Assembly: GCF_041381155.1 (NCBI RefSeq)
Contig: NC_091135.1
Span: 65,375,067 to 65,439,066, forward strand
Source: Argopecten irradians
Taxonomy: Eukaryota; Mollusca; Bivalvia; Pectinida; Pectinidae
Reading direction: 5' to 3'
Length of the DNA stretch: 64,000 nt
Shown: positions 37,101-50,599 of the stretch, piece after piece
Layout of the letters: each line of letters opens with the position of its first letter
Position numbering within the stretch: position 1 is the stretch's first letter
Translations under genes and position numbers: made by a program
Notes under the pieces: generated by a model
Database searches by the model: none
What the model saw: the letters and a program-made list of their open reading frames with translations, nothing else
Told to the model about the DNA's origin: nothing

Positions 37101-38219
37101 AGTGGTAAAACATGAATAGTGTCTATCGTTCGATAGCATTACGATATTTCTATCCTGCTAGCTAAGGTTACTTGATCGTTTAAAATATGTGGTTAATCGT
37201 GTGTACTGCTTTACTTATAAACAAATCTCTTATTTCAAAACATCTCGGGAACCGCTTGATGGATAGACCAAAAGTCAGTTATTTTTTGCCAATAATGGAA
37301 TGATGTAAACACAAATAAAAGTACCGACTTGAAATGCTGCCAATATTGGAATTACTTCCTTCTTACCATATTTTGTATTTGTATTTTATTCCGTCGCAAA
37401 ACAATGTATAACAAAGACAAGAGTTTAAGCCCAGGAGTGTAAAGCGAGTCTACGCCAATTTACATAACTTGAATGTCAACGAACACAAATAAATTAGAGA
37501 GTAATAAAGAACCACATTTGGAGTTCAACATGTCGCCGTCCCAGGCAAAATAACGAGATTTTATTTCAAAAGGAATAATTCGGTGTGGTCCGTGGTAAAC
37601 TTTGGAGCCTTACTGTTGTTCTGGGTCAATGCCTTTGTAGCTTTGTGTGGTAAAGATAAGCTGCAATTTTATATTATTGGGGAATAAAGATGTAAAGAAG
37701 GCAACAAAGCGGAACAAAATAAACATATAATTACGGTGAGTGAAGAGACGGGGAGAGAGAGAGTGTGATAGCGGTCAACGCTATGATACGCGTGGGTACT
37801 AGTGCTCCTAGGACAGATGTGGTATTTAGTTGTGGAAACTCGGGCGTTAACCAGATCGTGTCATGAAATCGTAGTCATTAAGATATGCTACTAGTAGCAT
37901 GTAGAGAATATGCCATTATTTAAACATGGAAATTACAGTAGTTGAAAACGCAGATAGCATTTAATTATAAAGTGATAAGACAGTATTCAAAGTGATATAC
38001 TATCCTGTGTATGAGCTGTTTCTCAACCCAAGGAGATGCAATTTACCTTAGAAGTCACAAAGGATGTTTTTTCTGTTTCTTTTCTTTTACAGAACTTTTC
38101 CCGACCCGCCAGTATAAAATAAAATAAAAACGTTTGCTAGATGTTTAAATAGGAAGTGAGCCATTGTTAAGTAAGTATGATATCACTTCTTTATAATTTC
38201 TGATGTTTTGTCGTTTTAG
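34129..38219 (+). other. Aquaporin copy 2, intron 2
   Basis: Near-identical to 3156-7236, with the same AT microsatellite at 34149-34206. No gene seen inside. Confidence 0.75.
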
Positions 38220-38486
38220 GTATTCTGGATTGGACCCCTCGTCGGAGGATTCCTAGCCGCCGTCTTGTATGAATACCTCTTTTCCGCTGGTGCCACATTC
38301 ACCCGAACAAGAAAGTTCCTAATCAGAAGCCGTAAACCAAAGGAGAAGCCAGCCTCTGATGAGAAGGTCGAGATTATCGAGATCGAGACAAAGAAAGAAG
38401 CAGAGCCAGAACCAGAAGCTGATGTGGAGGCTGCACAAGCTGAAGTCCAAGATGATGAGGTGAAACAGCCAAACGGAGCAGAATAA
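38220..38486 (+). CDS. Aquaporin copy 2, exon 3
   Basis: Same 88 residues as copy 1 exon 3, acceptor TTTTAG before 38220, stop at 38484-38486. Confidence 0.85.
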   Translation, partial: VFWIGPLVGGFLAAVLYEYLFSAGATFTRTRKFLIRSRKPKEKPASDEKVEIIEIETKKEAEPEPEADVEAAQAEVQDDEVKQPNGAE

Positions 38487-41120
38487 ATACTGCTTTATTC
38501 TGATTTGTTGAAATCTAGAATTTATTAATAATCAATAGAGGGTGTCATTCTTTAAGGTACCATTTTGCTCTACTTCTGTAGTTGAGTTTTAAAAGATTTA
38601 TCCGATTACATGAAATTTTAAACCAAATGTTATTTGAATGTAAGGATAGAGGATATTCAGGTGCAAATACACTGGATTGTCTAAAACTACCATAATTCCA
38701 TTTGTGTTCGCTAGATTACGCTCATTAATACCAGTAGTCTTGTTCAGCCAGAAGCTTGATACATCGCATTAAAGAAACCGAAGTCGACAGAGTCTGATTG
38801 AACAGGACTTAAGCGAAGTCTGGCGGAGAGTTGGAAATCTACAGCTGGCAATCCAGTCTGTTTATACCTACAAATCCTCATCCCACATGTGTCTCTAGTC
38901 AAACGTAAAAACGTTGAGGGCAAAATGGCGTTTTAAAGAATGACGAAGCAAAGTTATGCTAATGATAATATTATACTAATTGTTTATGTAATGGTAAATG
39001 AATGCGTCACCTATATGTAATATAGGACGTGTGTCGTGGTGCAATGTTGTGGTGCAATGCTGCAAAAATGCAATGCTTATCATGGGGAATACTACCCTCC
39101 AGACATGTGACCGTTTCATTTATGCCTGAACAATAAACGTCAACATATATTTAACCAGATATTATATTAATAAATTTCCTTAGTATAGATAATTTACATG
39201 ATTTTGTATTACGGGAAAACAATCTGAAAAAAAAACATCTCATGAAATAATTCCATCATAAATTATTGTAAATGATTTCAATTAGTTTCTAAAAATATCT
39301 ATGTGGTTGTTTCTCGGGAAATCGAGGAATAAGATTTTAAATGTTTTACGAATCCTCCACAACAATGAAGCGTCCTTTCTTCGGTAGCCCCTCATTGACG
39401 GCAAACCTGCTGCAACCGAGTAAGTGATCACAGATCAAGAGTCCACGAGCCCTAGATCAGCTCAACAAATGATCTGATTCAAGAATACTCTTAGTTCCAG
39501 ACGGAGAATACTCATATGATGGTGAGGACGAAGGTATATATTTTTGTATACATCTCAATTAGGTGTTCATGAATCTTTTTTTAACAACAAAATGAGGTGT
39601 TCATATTTCCTTGCTGAATATGTAAGAAAATTGCTAATTGTGACAAATTGATTGAATGTAACAGCATCTTAAATATAATATCAATTATTCATGATAAACA
39701 TTATTTGTTCAAATGATTTCAAAGACATTCGACAGGGTATCAAAGACATAAAAATGTATCAAAAGAAATAGTTCAATCTGTCTGGTGTTTTAATGTACAT
39801 GTATAAAGCATTGTGAATTTTTAATTATCCAATATTTATCGTGTTTAATCTTTGTAATATTTTTGTAAATGGAACATATTTGAAAGCCAATTCGCTTTCC
39901 GAGCGGTTGGAATGGGAGTTATGTGTAATAAATATACAAGCCGACATTTTATACACAATGTACAAAAAATTGAAAACGTTTCTTATGTTCAAAAATGGCA
40001 AAATGTTTCCTGTTTTCATTATTTCAAACATTTTTTTATATTTTATGCGTTTTAAGTGGTCTTTCTTTGTGAAGTTATTTTAAAGGTGCTTACGGGGGAA
40101 TGATTTAAGTGTTAACTTTACACGTATGAATTCAATCAGTTATTTTACAATGACTATTATAAGATATCTATGCATGTTATACGATGAACTTCATTTTACT
40201 CTCATATTGAATGAAAGATTTAAATTAATTCCTTTACTGTAATCTCACGACACATTGTACATCTTAAGGTAATGAGCGACATTATTTTGTATTTGTCGTT
40301 ATTTAAAATAACAGCATTAACTTCATTACGCATGTATCTATAAATATTTGTATATGTATTTTATATCCAAATGTCTTTTGTCTTTTAGCAATCTGGTGCC
40401 AATTAATTTCCTATATGCCTTTCAAAGGCTCACTCCGATTGGTCAGTTCCTGTCTCATTCGGATCCAATAAAAATTGAAAGTATTATCACGTGATGAAAT
40501 AGGTACACTTCGTGAACTTATCGCGTCAAAATCACGTTCTTTTTGCATAGAATCGTTCGAGTGAAATAAAAACTGACTTATATTTCGGAAGTGGGACATT
40601 GAAAATGGACGTTAGATATATATGTATCCCGTATATCGTATTACCTCAGTTTCATGTTAAATGGCCCAGATGTGCCCTAGAACATTTAGATTTTGTATTG
40701 TTTATCAAATTGCATTAAGTGTAAATTCATGATTCATTAAAGAAATACTAGTCTGTAGTAATATCATGTTTCATTTCTATATTTAATAACGTACCTATGA
40801 GTTTGGACTAATAGGCTATAGATGTGGTTGTCTGGTTTGCGTCCGCGTGCTGGACGGTCGCGTGTTCGTTATGTTTATCAATATAGTAAAACAAAGTTTG
40901 AAATTTTATTGGTTTAATTGGGGCCAACAATTTTCTCGATACAACAGGTCTTGTGGAATTAAACAACGACCTTGGATAAGTTTGCTGTTCTTTTAGTAGA
41001 TCTAGTAACAAATTGGTGTTCTAACGATCTAATGATTCTACCGGTGTAACAAAGCAAATCCGACTTTCACGACGCAATTTAGTCTATTGTCAAGTTTGTC
41101 GTAAGGCAACAGTGCGACAT
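38487..41120. other. Intergenic, copy 2
   Basis: Counterpart of 7504-10136, with the candidate polyadenylation hexamer at 39132-39137. No gene seen. Confidence 0.55.
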
Positions 41121-42443
41121 GTTAGAACTGAACCTGCTGTCCCTATTAAATTTGTTATAAAGGCGACTAAACTTAGTATTATTATTCTGTTCTTCCAATT
41201 GTACCTGCTGCCCCTATTTCGTCTTTGCATATTACGTTGCGGGTAGGTATCCATTGTGACGTCATCATTTCGAGGGCGCTATTCCGAAAATATGCAAACG
41301 CATGACGTCACAATCAATAGCTACCTGCAAGGACAGATAACGATGTAATATGCAGTAAGAGGCGACTAAATTTAGGATCCAATCTTTTTTCATAACTTTC
41401 CTATGGCTCCTTTGGCACTGCCTCACTTTGGCCTTGATTGGAGCGCTCGCCCCTGTTAGGTAGGCTTTGGGTTTTGTCCCCTGGCCGAATCACACCAGAG
41501 AATATATGAGTGGTAGTTCGCCCCTGCTTATCGCTAAGCATCAGGTAAGGCGTTAGAACTGTACCTGCTGCCCCTATTGCATGAACGTAAAAGGCGACTA
41601 AATTTAGGATCTTATCTTTTCTCTTCTTCCTACCTGACTTTATCTTTCCTAATGCCTCCCTTGGCACCGCCTCACTTTTGGCCTTGAGTTGAGCGTTCGC
41701 CGCTGTGAGGAAGGCTCTGGATTCTGTTCCCTGGTCGAGACACACCAAAGTCTATAAAAGTGGTAGTTTCTGCTCCTGCTTAGCGCTCAGCATACATGGA
41801 GTGGGACGACTGGTTCGCCGGTTGTCAGTATAATGTGACCGGGTGGGTTGTGTCTTCGGCGACATACTTCAGTGATATAGCACTATAAAAAGGGCAACAG
41901 TTCCACTATACAAGACAAAACATGAATATACCGCAGTCTCTCAAAACATGCACCTCATACAACATACACGCAACACACCGCATACATGGGAGGCCGTCCT
42001 TACATGACCAAAGCTGTTATTAGGACGTTAATTAATCAAACAAACAAACTAAAATCGTTCAGCATAAAGGAAGTGGGACGACTGTTTCGCTCGTTATCAG
42101 AATAATGTGACCGATGGGGCGTGCTTGTTCGTCGTCTCACATTATTCGCCACAACACATTGCACGCATTGGAGGCCGTCCTTTCAAATATGATATCTAGA
42201 GGCTATCGATATTTCGACAAGATTGACCATGGTTTGGTTAAAATTATAAAACTTTTTTATTTTTTTACATCGAATGAGAAACATGTTACACATTTTGTGT
42301 AAATCACTCTCGATGGCCCGGATGCCAGCGCGCGAAGTGTCTTAGTGTGAGAGGAAACCGAAGTGCCCGGAGAAAACCCACGTGATCGGGCAGGTGACTC
42401 CAAACCTTTTCACGCCCATAGCGGGGATTGTTAGCTTTACCGT
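41121..42443 (+). repeat. Dispersed-repeat cluster, copy 2
   Basis: Counterpart of 10137-11460 with the same order of units, offset by about 30984 bases, including the 129-bp hairpin at 41226-41354. Confidence 0.6.
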
Positions 42444-43063
42444 CCTATTAACAGTTAGGGTTATTTAAGGAAGGAGTTACATATAGGACGTGTTCCCTAT
42501 TGTACTTCCTTGTATGTTTGGGCCACTCCATTCGGACATATTATACTGACAGTGGTACGCAGAACCTACTATTTTTATAGAGTAAAGGTAATAGTATTCC
42601 GACCAGGAGACAGAATGGTACACTACATAAGGACATTAACATGTATGTAGAACAATCCATCGAGGATAGCAGGTACAATTCTATCATGACAGAATTTCTC
42701 GCCCAGGAAACAGAATCAAGAGGAACGAATCCAGAGCTTTCCTTACATAAAGATAATGTCCAAATTTAGTCGCCTTTTCAATGTGATATTTCTAACTCCT
42801 TGCCAGCAGGTCAGGAGTCCAACTCCATACGATGATAAATCACATGGTAATGTTTTTATAAATACATTATTAAGACGTCATAATTATAGAATGGGTGTCA
42901 CAGGTTTGGAAGTGGATAAAAGTCAAAGTATCCGGAGAGAAAACACATCAACTTAAGGTCAGTAAATATGCGACGAAAGAATTACAATACAGACAACGAC
43001 AAAAAGAAACAGTAAACATGTGTTCATTTAATAAACAACTCAAGGCAATAATTTCAATGGTAG

Positions 43064-46000
43064 TCAGAGATATCCTGACGGGGACGGGATGGGAGGACGG
43101 TACAGGGAAGCAGACGGAGACTGCTGGCTGTCACTCATGGTCAGCGACCTGGAAAACAAGAATATTGTCTGATTTATTGTTCTGGTACCTATTGTTCTGA
43201 TTGTTTATTTTATCTAGTTTTTGTGTTTACATTAACTTTAAAGGCCCATTACGTTCCCGAAACAAACTTTTAGAGTTTTAATAATAACATCATGAAAATA
43301 TTTATATCGAGAACGCTCAGGATGACGACTGGATTTTGTGGTAAGACGACCTGCGTTATGAAAATTAACATATTTATTTTAATCAAACATTTTAGACGGT
43401 GATTATAATTAGCGGGAATATAATAACTCTACAAAATTATCTTACTAGTTTTATAATCTCATTTTAAAAGCCGACTCGGTTTAGATGCAGTGTATGTACC
43501 TTTAAAATGGTGAAGAAATCCAAACGCCAAACATAACCATATGAATCACCGAAAGCCTTTTTATACCATGCATTTAAAGACATGAGATATAACTCTCATC
43601 TATGACTTGATAACATTTACTGTTTACTCCAGCAAATACAAATACCTCTGCTTTTTCTAATCGTTTAAAATTCAAAAGTAATTGAACTACGTTTTGTTTG
43701 CGTTTGACCTTGGCATTACCAGGTTATTCTTTAACCGTTTAAAAGTTTAGTCTGCGCAAAAACTATAAGTTTTAGTTATACTGCAAAGTAGGCGAATAAA
43801 AGGAATACACAAAAAAATCATACCGTCATAACAATAAACTATGATCACTTCTGGCCTGTCAAGTATCAGTTTTACTTACACCCAGATAACCTTTGACCTG
43901 GTAATGATTGCCCATTGGTGGCATTCTAAGATCGTACATGTTCAGATGAAGAAGAGGCTCGAGGTTGCGGTATTGGTCTACGTTGTATCTCACTCCGGAT
44001 AATTGGAAGGGATTGCTTGAGTCTGTAATAGAAGGCGATATTACTTAATAATTGCTAGTTTAATGGCATTTTTCACCCTCGGCGACAGTCGTTCTTCAAT
44101 CTTCACATACTTAATTCCATATCTAAGACTATGAGAAATTCTATGACGTTGCATAATCCCAATGTAAATCTAAATTCACGAAGAAAGATAACCAAATATT
44201 TCGTTAGATAAATATTTCCAAAAATATCCAAACAATTTATGTTCCATGGGAGGTAACTCGAGTTAGTTTACATATAAATTGTGCATATAGAAAATTAATA
44301 AATAAAAATAGTACGATAGATTTTCATACTGAAATGGTGTATTGTCGATCAACAGTAGGCTCATTAGAAAATCATTTTGAAAATTGGAAATAAATGCCAA
44401 ACGCCGGATCATATCCCAATGTCAATCTAAATTCACAAAGATAGATAACCAAACATTTCGTTAAAAAAATATCCAATATTTCCAAAATATACAAACACTG
44501 TGGAAGTCACCAGGGCTCCTCTGCCTCTGTTCTAGCACGTGTCTTTTCACGATAAAAGTCCGAAAGTGACAACATATTCGGTTCAAAATACAGCTAGTGG
44601 AACAGGTGGTTATAAATGTAATATAAAATTTACCATAAAATGCAGTCCGGCAATGTATCTAACTGATGCAATTAACAATTGTTGCTGATGCTACGAACCA
44701 GATGATGTGAGACTTTTACCTCTAGTGATGATATCGCTCACAATGTACGGTTCGATTCCACTTTCACCGTGACGATAGAAAGCCATGCCAAGTCCATCAC
44801 CAGGCAACATGATGTCTCGTGCTTCCGCCCTTTTGACCAGAATGTCCTTGCCACGGCCGTCCATTATCTGGCCAATAGTTGCCTTACTGAGACCTTCGGG
44901 GCCACTCTCCGACGGCACCAAGTGGCCGATTGTGTTCTTATAAGCACTGGAATAGTTAATATTAACAAGATATTCTTAGGAAACACTATCATATGTATTA
45001 AAAATCAAAATGAATACCAACACTAGTCGATTTGAGCGGTATAGTACAGTTTACTCACGTAGTTGAGAAGTAAAAGTCTTCACCCAAAACAATCTCCTTG
45101 TCAACGTTGTCCATCTGTGGGTTACCATCAGTACGACTTCTTGTCGAGTCCTTGGGTGTCCATTTGGAGACTGTTGACACTGTGGTAGGGAACGTATCAC
45201 AACTATGTATTGTTAGTAGATTAAACGGTATCAATTTGTGGGACTTTGGTGTAACTTTGAGTTAAGAGTATTCAAGTACTGACGGAGTGAACGAAGGGAA
45301 GTAACTCTGATAGATCAGACTATCTACAATGCATACCGTGTAGCCGGTAAATCTTTTTGAATTACAATATACGTGAACGGGGAATTAAAGCAGTATTTCA
45401 ATATATCCTATTCCTCTTTTAGTACATAGGGACTTAGCCCGAGATTATCTGGCCCTGACACCAGACTTAGACATTATCACAGATAGATGTAGACCTGGCG
45501 TAGGTCTGGTGTAGGGCCAGAGTATCTACGCATAATAGAGACTTGACATGATTTTCAGTCCAAAACCTTTGTACTTATAGACCGTGTGTCGGAAACTAGT
45601 GTCGTGTCCCTGTGATCGTGGCTATAAAACATTCAATGTCTTGAAAAAGGTAAAATTAATCATATTCATATGTAAAAGAGACTGACTGCGCATGCTAAAC
45701 GAGAGAAATATTTACACGTGTATGTTCTCTTTTCGGAACAAATTTATATTGTGTTCTGTAACATTCACAGGCGCTTGCAGATCATACATGTATATAAAGT
45801 TGCTGTAAAAAGTATAACTATACAGGTCTACTGGTGTGTTATAGAGTTTACCATGCAGTAGCCGTACATCGTCGGAGTCCCACGGGTTATCTCACTACGC
45901 TGCGTGGGTTTACGACGATGGTAGCCCTATATGGTTATACTTTTATAGCAACTTTATAGATCTGCAAGCGCCTGTGGTAACATCCCGCCTCTGTAAATGA

Positions 46001-46613
46001 CTAGTGTCGCCGCGGGGCGGTTGTAGACCGAGTTTATAAAACTACCTGTGCAGCGCGATACTATCACAGGCACTCGCTACTTCAATTACATAACACTCGA
46101 TGCTCAATGGATCGACCTGTAGAATATTTTTACCGCTCGCCGTTAAAAACTTTACGTTGTTATGTTTCTCATTTTTCACAATTTTGATCGCCAAAGATCA
46201 TAACCATCAGTCCTCGGTGTTTCTACCTTTGTTACACACGCGATCACATGAAAAATCCACACAATCCGACTTATCTATAAGAGCTTCTACAATATGTGAC
46301 CTATGGTCAGATCCTGCATCATTTTTACACTTGATATTTGTAATACTCCGTCATAGAACTCGTCGAATCCCTGTGTTCTACACTAACATTGTCGTTGGAT
46401 TTATTGCTTAAACCAAGGACTTTTAAATCGATATAGGGCTACCATCGGTGGTGACAGAAAACCTTAATCTTCATTAATCTATAACCATGACTGATGTCAT
46501 ACATACCACCGTGTTGTGGATCAAACGGATGTTTGAGGAATTGTTCTACCTGGGTGTACGTGTCCATGTCTGCTGAGTAAATGGTGCGAGCCGGTGTCCG
46601 TGAGTGGTGTTCA
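43064..46613 (-). CDS. Unrecognised conserved gene, copy 2 (exons 46507-46613, 45059-45179, 44720-44946, 43880-44022; possibly 43064-43148)
   Basis: The same exons as in copy 1, with all splice sites and frames kept. Differences: exon B1 is 121 nt and reads GEDFYFSTT where copy 1 reads GEDSSTT; exon B2 ends IITR instead of IITT and has QIMDGRG for QILDGRG. The A-B1 intron is short here (1.3 kb) because the LINE is missing, so this copy is the better guide to the ancestral structure. The Tyr/Phe-containing form of exon B1 looks ancestral, as the shorter one removes residues from an otherwise regular stretch. Function unknown; 5' end not found. Confidence 0.62.
43237..43506. mobile_element. TTTAAAGGCCC-ended MITE, copy 2
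   Basis: Counterpart of 12254-12523, same length and ends. Confidence 0.62.
43880..44022 (-). CDS. Unrecognised gene, copy 2, exon C
   Basis: 143 nt, same product as 12948-13090, same GTAAGT donor. Confidence 0.64.
44720..44946 (-). CDS. Unrecognised gene, copy 2, exon B2
   Basis: 227 nt, open throughout, two residue differences from copy 1. Confidence 0.66.
45059..45179 (-). CDS. Unrecognised gene, copy 2, exon B1
   Basis: 121 nt; 6 nt longer than copy 1, in frame (GEDFYFSTT). Confidence 0.64.
45766..45976. mobile_element. hAT-like MITE, copy 2
   Basis: Counterpart of 14828-15038: 211 bp, the same inverted repeats and the same 8-bp flanks. Confidence 0.73.
46507..46613 (-). CDS. Unrecognised gene, copy 2, exon A
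   Basis: 107 nt, same protein sequence and splice sites as 21074-21180. Confidence 0.6.
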
Positions 46614-47940
46614 CTATAAAGGGGAGATTACTCGTTTTTACTTAGAGGGTATTGCGCATTTTTACCCAGTGGATCAACTAGACTGAACGAGAATTTGGAA
46701 ATGAATATATTAAATCAAATATTTGCAGGTCGGCCATTTAAGATTAATGCACGAAATATGACGTTTCACAGTCGATTAGCCGATTTCTCTTGATATATAG
46801 AAACGTATCACCTGTTCGCCAGCAGTCAATGCAATTAAACTGCTCGGGTACTGGGTGTACATATACATGTACGTGTACATGTAACTGTTGTTTAAGGATT
46901 CAATTTTTCAAAGAATGACTTATTTCTGCTGCTGAGCCCTAAAATAATAATTCTAAATGGCATAAATTTTAGTGTTCAGAATAGGCATGCAATGTATCAT
47001 TAGCTTGATCAGATAATTTGTTAAAAGTTTCTCTAAAGTGTCAATAAAATTAATTGAAATTTAACAAAGAATCGCCAAAAATATCTCAATATCAACACAA
47101 TTTCAAAGAATAACTAATTTTGTTTTATATAGTTAAAAACTAGTTGTCATTTGGCGCACTCGTTTATGCGTGCTTTCTTCATTTATTCATAGATTGCTTT
47201 AAAGTCCACTACCACAGGGGCGTAGCCAGGGCTAAAACAATGTGGATATGCGATGACATAATTATGGTTTTTTCTTCGTGTCGAATAAGGACACGCCCTC
47301 CTTGCATGAATCCTATCTGCTGTAGCGATTTTCAGGTATTCAGAGATCGAAATTACGTTTTATTTGAAAATTAACTTAGTATGAAATTGGATATTTCCAA
47401 GTGAAAACGATTGGATTATTCTCGATGGAAACACCTCCATTTCCTGATAAATTTAATTGAACTCTGATGCATGATATGTATTTATCAATGAGAAAACGTT
47501 GCACAATTTTTAAAATGTTGTAATAGTGATTTTCAAAAATGGGCGCATACCCGGTATATCAATTACTAGTATGGACTTATACTTTGTTGAGGTTAATACT
47601 ACCAGGTCAGTATAACACCATATTAACCGAATCAAAGGTCCCTAATTTACATTAGATATGGGATATCTTTTTTACATGTGCATATTACTTACAAGAAAAG
47701 AGATGGCCATAGGACCACACCTTGTTGAACTCAACAATTGGACAGTGAAATTCACAATAGTTCATAATTGTGTAATATTAACACGAAGTTTTTAAAACAG
47801 GCAACACAGAGTCGATATGCCGTATCTACCTCCAGATGACCATGTATTAGCCAATGAAAATAGTGGAAAATCAGAGCATATATAATATGGATGATAACTA
47901 GCATTTAAATATAGTTACATTCCCAACCATATAATATCAT
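46614..47940. other. Non-coding stretch above exon A, copy 2
   Basis: Counterpart of 21181-22508. Contains the CAGGGGCGTAGCCAGG remnant near 47216. No gene seen. Confidence 0.5.
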
Positions 47941-47949
47941 AGTAACGCT

Positions 47950-48659
47950 CAACTTCGCTAGCCAAGGGTATTAAGTCCGATTCTCTTCCTACTGCCCTTG
48001 GCATATCTCACTTCAGAACAGGTGTTTTTGCTTTCAAATTCTGATTGGATGCGGCTAGGTTCAGGCGACCAATGAAAACGCAGATTTGATATGTCAACAA
48101 AACTGAACTGAAGCGATAGTATAGTGACCTACATATGTATAATGAGGCATCAGGCACGTCATGCCTGTCAACATCAACTCCTAGCGAAGTTATATTACTA
48201 TCTATTTCATCAATTAGATGTTTTATACCAGCTAAATGAACGTCTTAAGACGTTTCTCTCCAAACAGATTGGAAAATACGTGCGTGGTTTATGTTTCACA
48301 AATTAAACAATTAAAAGATATACTGCGATCTCGTTACAAAATTGGACATTGCAGAACTTCTGCATGAAACACAAAAACTGGTGTCCGAACTTACTAATAA
48401 ACAAATGACTCACACACATGTTCATCTTTGGTATTTTGAATCGGTCGCAAACAACACGCATGTTTCATAGGGCGCTGCCATTTTTTCAACCATACAACAA
48501 TGATACGAGCTTTTTAATTGGTTGCTTATTACGTAAATGGAAGGGGCGCAACTGCGGTGATCCAGCAGGTGGCGCAGTGCGGGACCACCCGTTCTGAAGT
48601 GAGATATGCCAAGGGTAATAGAAAGAGAATCGGACTAATACTCTTGGCTAGCGAAGTTG
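47950..48659. mobile_element. Mutator-like MITE, copy 2 only (710 bp)
   Basis: The long inverted ends start CAACTTCGCTAGCCAAGGGT and continue through GTCCGATTCTCTT and GGCATATCTCACTTCAGAAC, about 70 bp on each side. The flanks are AGTAACGCT at 47941-47949 and 48660-48668, a perfect 9-bp target duplication; copy 1 has the single empty site near 22509. Long ends with a 9-bp duplication are typical of Mutator-like elements. No transposase; a 60-codon frame inside is chance. Confidence 0.82.
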
Positions 48660-48668
48660 AGTAACGCT

Positions 48669-49490
48669 GTGTTTGAATAATTTAATGAACTCACTCTATG
48701 AATCTGATGGGAATTTTCATGGGAGACGTGTTGGTGATCGACGTACATCTTTTAGAGGATGTGTTAAATATGTTTATATACGATATCTGAATATTATTGT
48801 ACAGTATAAATTTAGTGATTAAACGTAATCAGTGTTAATTATAAAGTGAGCAGGGAAATAATGTGGATGCACGCGTACGGTAGTCTATGGTAGCTACGTA
48901 CGCGCCGGTCAAAACTTTTGATCATACGGTGACTCACTATCCCCGCTATTATTAACACCGCTACATAACTTTCCTCGCTATATTTTACTTGAGGATCCTG
49001 AAAACCTTTAACACTCTTTTTCTCCTAGACTATATTTTAAAGACGTGATTATTTCTTCCCAAGCAGTAGAGTCCAACGAAATATCCTGTGTGTATCCGTG
49101 GTACAATGTACATGCATAAATCGTGACACAGTTAACTCATCAACGTTAGTTAATGAAACGCAAGTCAAATTGGTCAGGGCCTTGAGAGGATGATCTTGTT
49201 TAATATAAAAATGTTTGTATAGACAATAGATTGTCTTTATATATGTACTTCCCCTATTGGGTCATGCCCTTCCTGCTACTCCTTATATAAAATCGGTTCC
49301 TAATTTTAAACATTTGGTTAAAATCAATTGAGAACTATATATCTTAATTTCCCCTATTCGGCCTCGCCTCCTCCTTCCTCATGGGATCAAATAAATCCTC
49401 CTATAACAGGGGATCGGACTACGCAACCAATACAAAATTTCTTCTCATTTCCCAATGGATGATTCTTGTCAAATTTGTTTAGCCTACTTT
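48669..49490. other. Shared non-coding stretch, copy 2
   Basis: Matches copy 1 on both sides of the 2.18-kb transposon (22518-22979 and 25160-25521). No gene seen. Confidence 0.5.
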
Positions 49491-49896
49491 AAAGGCCCAT
49501 TACCTTTCCGGAGCAAAATATAAAGGTTTCTTAAAAAAAACATTAATAACATCAGAAAATGCGTACCGATGACCTAAAATAAGGTTACGACACCAAACAT
49601 ATGCAAGATTTCCTGCGTAACATATGAAAACAGTGGAGAGTCAATTCGCTGTTTTGCCGTCTGGCGCAGTGATAGTCAACTACCGCGTGGTATTTAGGAT
49701 GACGGCGGGAAACATAATACGACCCGCGTTATGAAAATAAACATTTTATTTATTTCAATCAAATCGTTCCGAAGGTGAAAATAAATGTAGTATTAACGGT
49801 AAGTTAACAATTTTTGCGACTCTACAAAATTATCGATCTTGTTTTATATTCCCATTTTGAAAATTAAAAGCCGTTTCGGAAAGGTAGTGGGCCTTT
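49491..49896. mobile_element. TTTAAAGGCCC-ended MITE, full-length, copy 2 only
   Basis: 406 bp. The left end AAAGGCCCATTACCTTTCCG and the right end GAAAGGTAGTGGGCCTTT are inverted. It is followed at once by the left end of another member (49897-49975). Copy 1 keeps only that remnant (25522). This is the best-kept member in the window and defines the family. Confidence 0.75.
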
Positions 49897-50599
49897 AAAG
49901 GCCCACTACCTTTCCGAAACAGAAATGAAAAGTTTCTTGAAAACAATAATACTAACATCAGAAAATATATATTGATGGCCTAAGATTTAATAAGATTTAA
50001 TAAGATATTTTATGGACGCAGGCAAGTAACATGCCTCTATGTCCATATCTCATACAATGAAATACAATGAAATAATATCCATGATTATAAGTGATATCAA
50101 TTATTAAATGAAGTTAGTTAATTGGCACGTCCGTGTTCCATTTTATAGCTCCACAAGTGGTTGTATTTAAGTTCCAAATTAGCCCAGTGCTTGTCTAGAC
50201 TTATCTCGAAGTCTCTTATTGTTGTTGAGTTTATGACATTTTCTGGCAAACTGTTCCATATATCGATAGTTCTAAATCCAAAGGAATATTTCCGTATATC
50301 TAACTTGCAATGTTTTTTCTTTAATTTTTGCGAATGACCTCTCGTCCGGGATGCGGTATCATGCTCAAATATTCCAATGGTAACCCTTTCGTCATGGAAA
50401 TTGTTCATTATCTTGTATACATTTATGATGTCTCCCCTCAGTCTCCGGTAGGATAGTGAAGGTAAACCCAGACGCTTTAATCTCTCGCTGTAGGGTAGAT
50501 CTCTAAGCCCTGGAATTAGTTTGGTTGCCCTCCGCTGTACTTTTTCTATAGATTCGATGTCCTTTGTCCTGTATGGATTCCAGACGCTTGCAGCGTATT

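Larger units (their letters stand above)
31296..38486 (+). pseudogene. Aquaporin, copy 2, with exon 1 disrupted (31296-31869, 34048-34128, 38220-38486)
   Basis: Exons 2 and 3 and their splice sites are as in copy 1, and exon 3 gives the same 88 residues. Exon 1 is full of small changes. An extra T at 31341 shifts the frame after about 15 codons, several more single-base insertions and deletions follow, about 10 bases are missing where copy 1 reads TGACCATTGG, and the donor GT is AT (31870-31871). As written it cannot make the channel. The neighbouring intron 1 is nearly identical to copy 1, so exon 1 changed far more than its introns. That is the reverse of normal decay and suggests sequence error at a join. 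If so, this is an intact allele or paralogue. Confidence 0.7.

Noticed and set aside
48124-48306. 60-codon frame inside the 710-bp Mutator-like MITE
   Set aside because: No resemblance to a transposase; the element is plainly non-autonomous.
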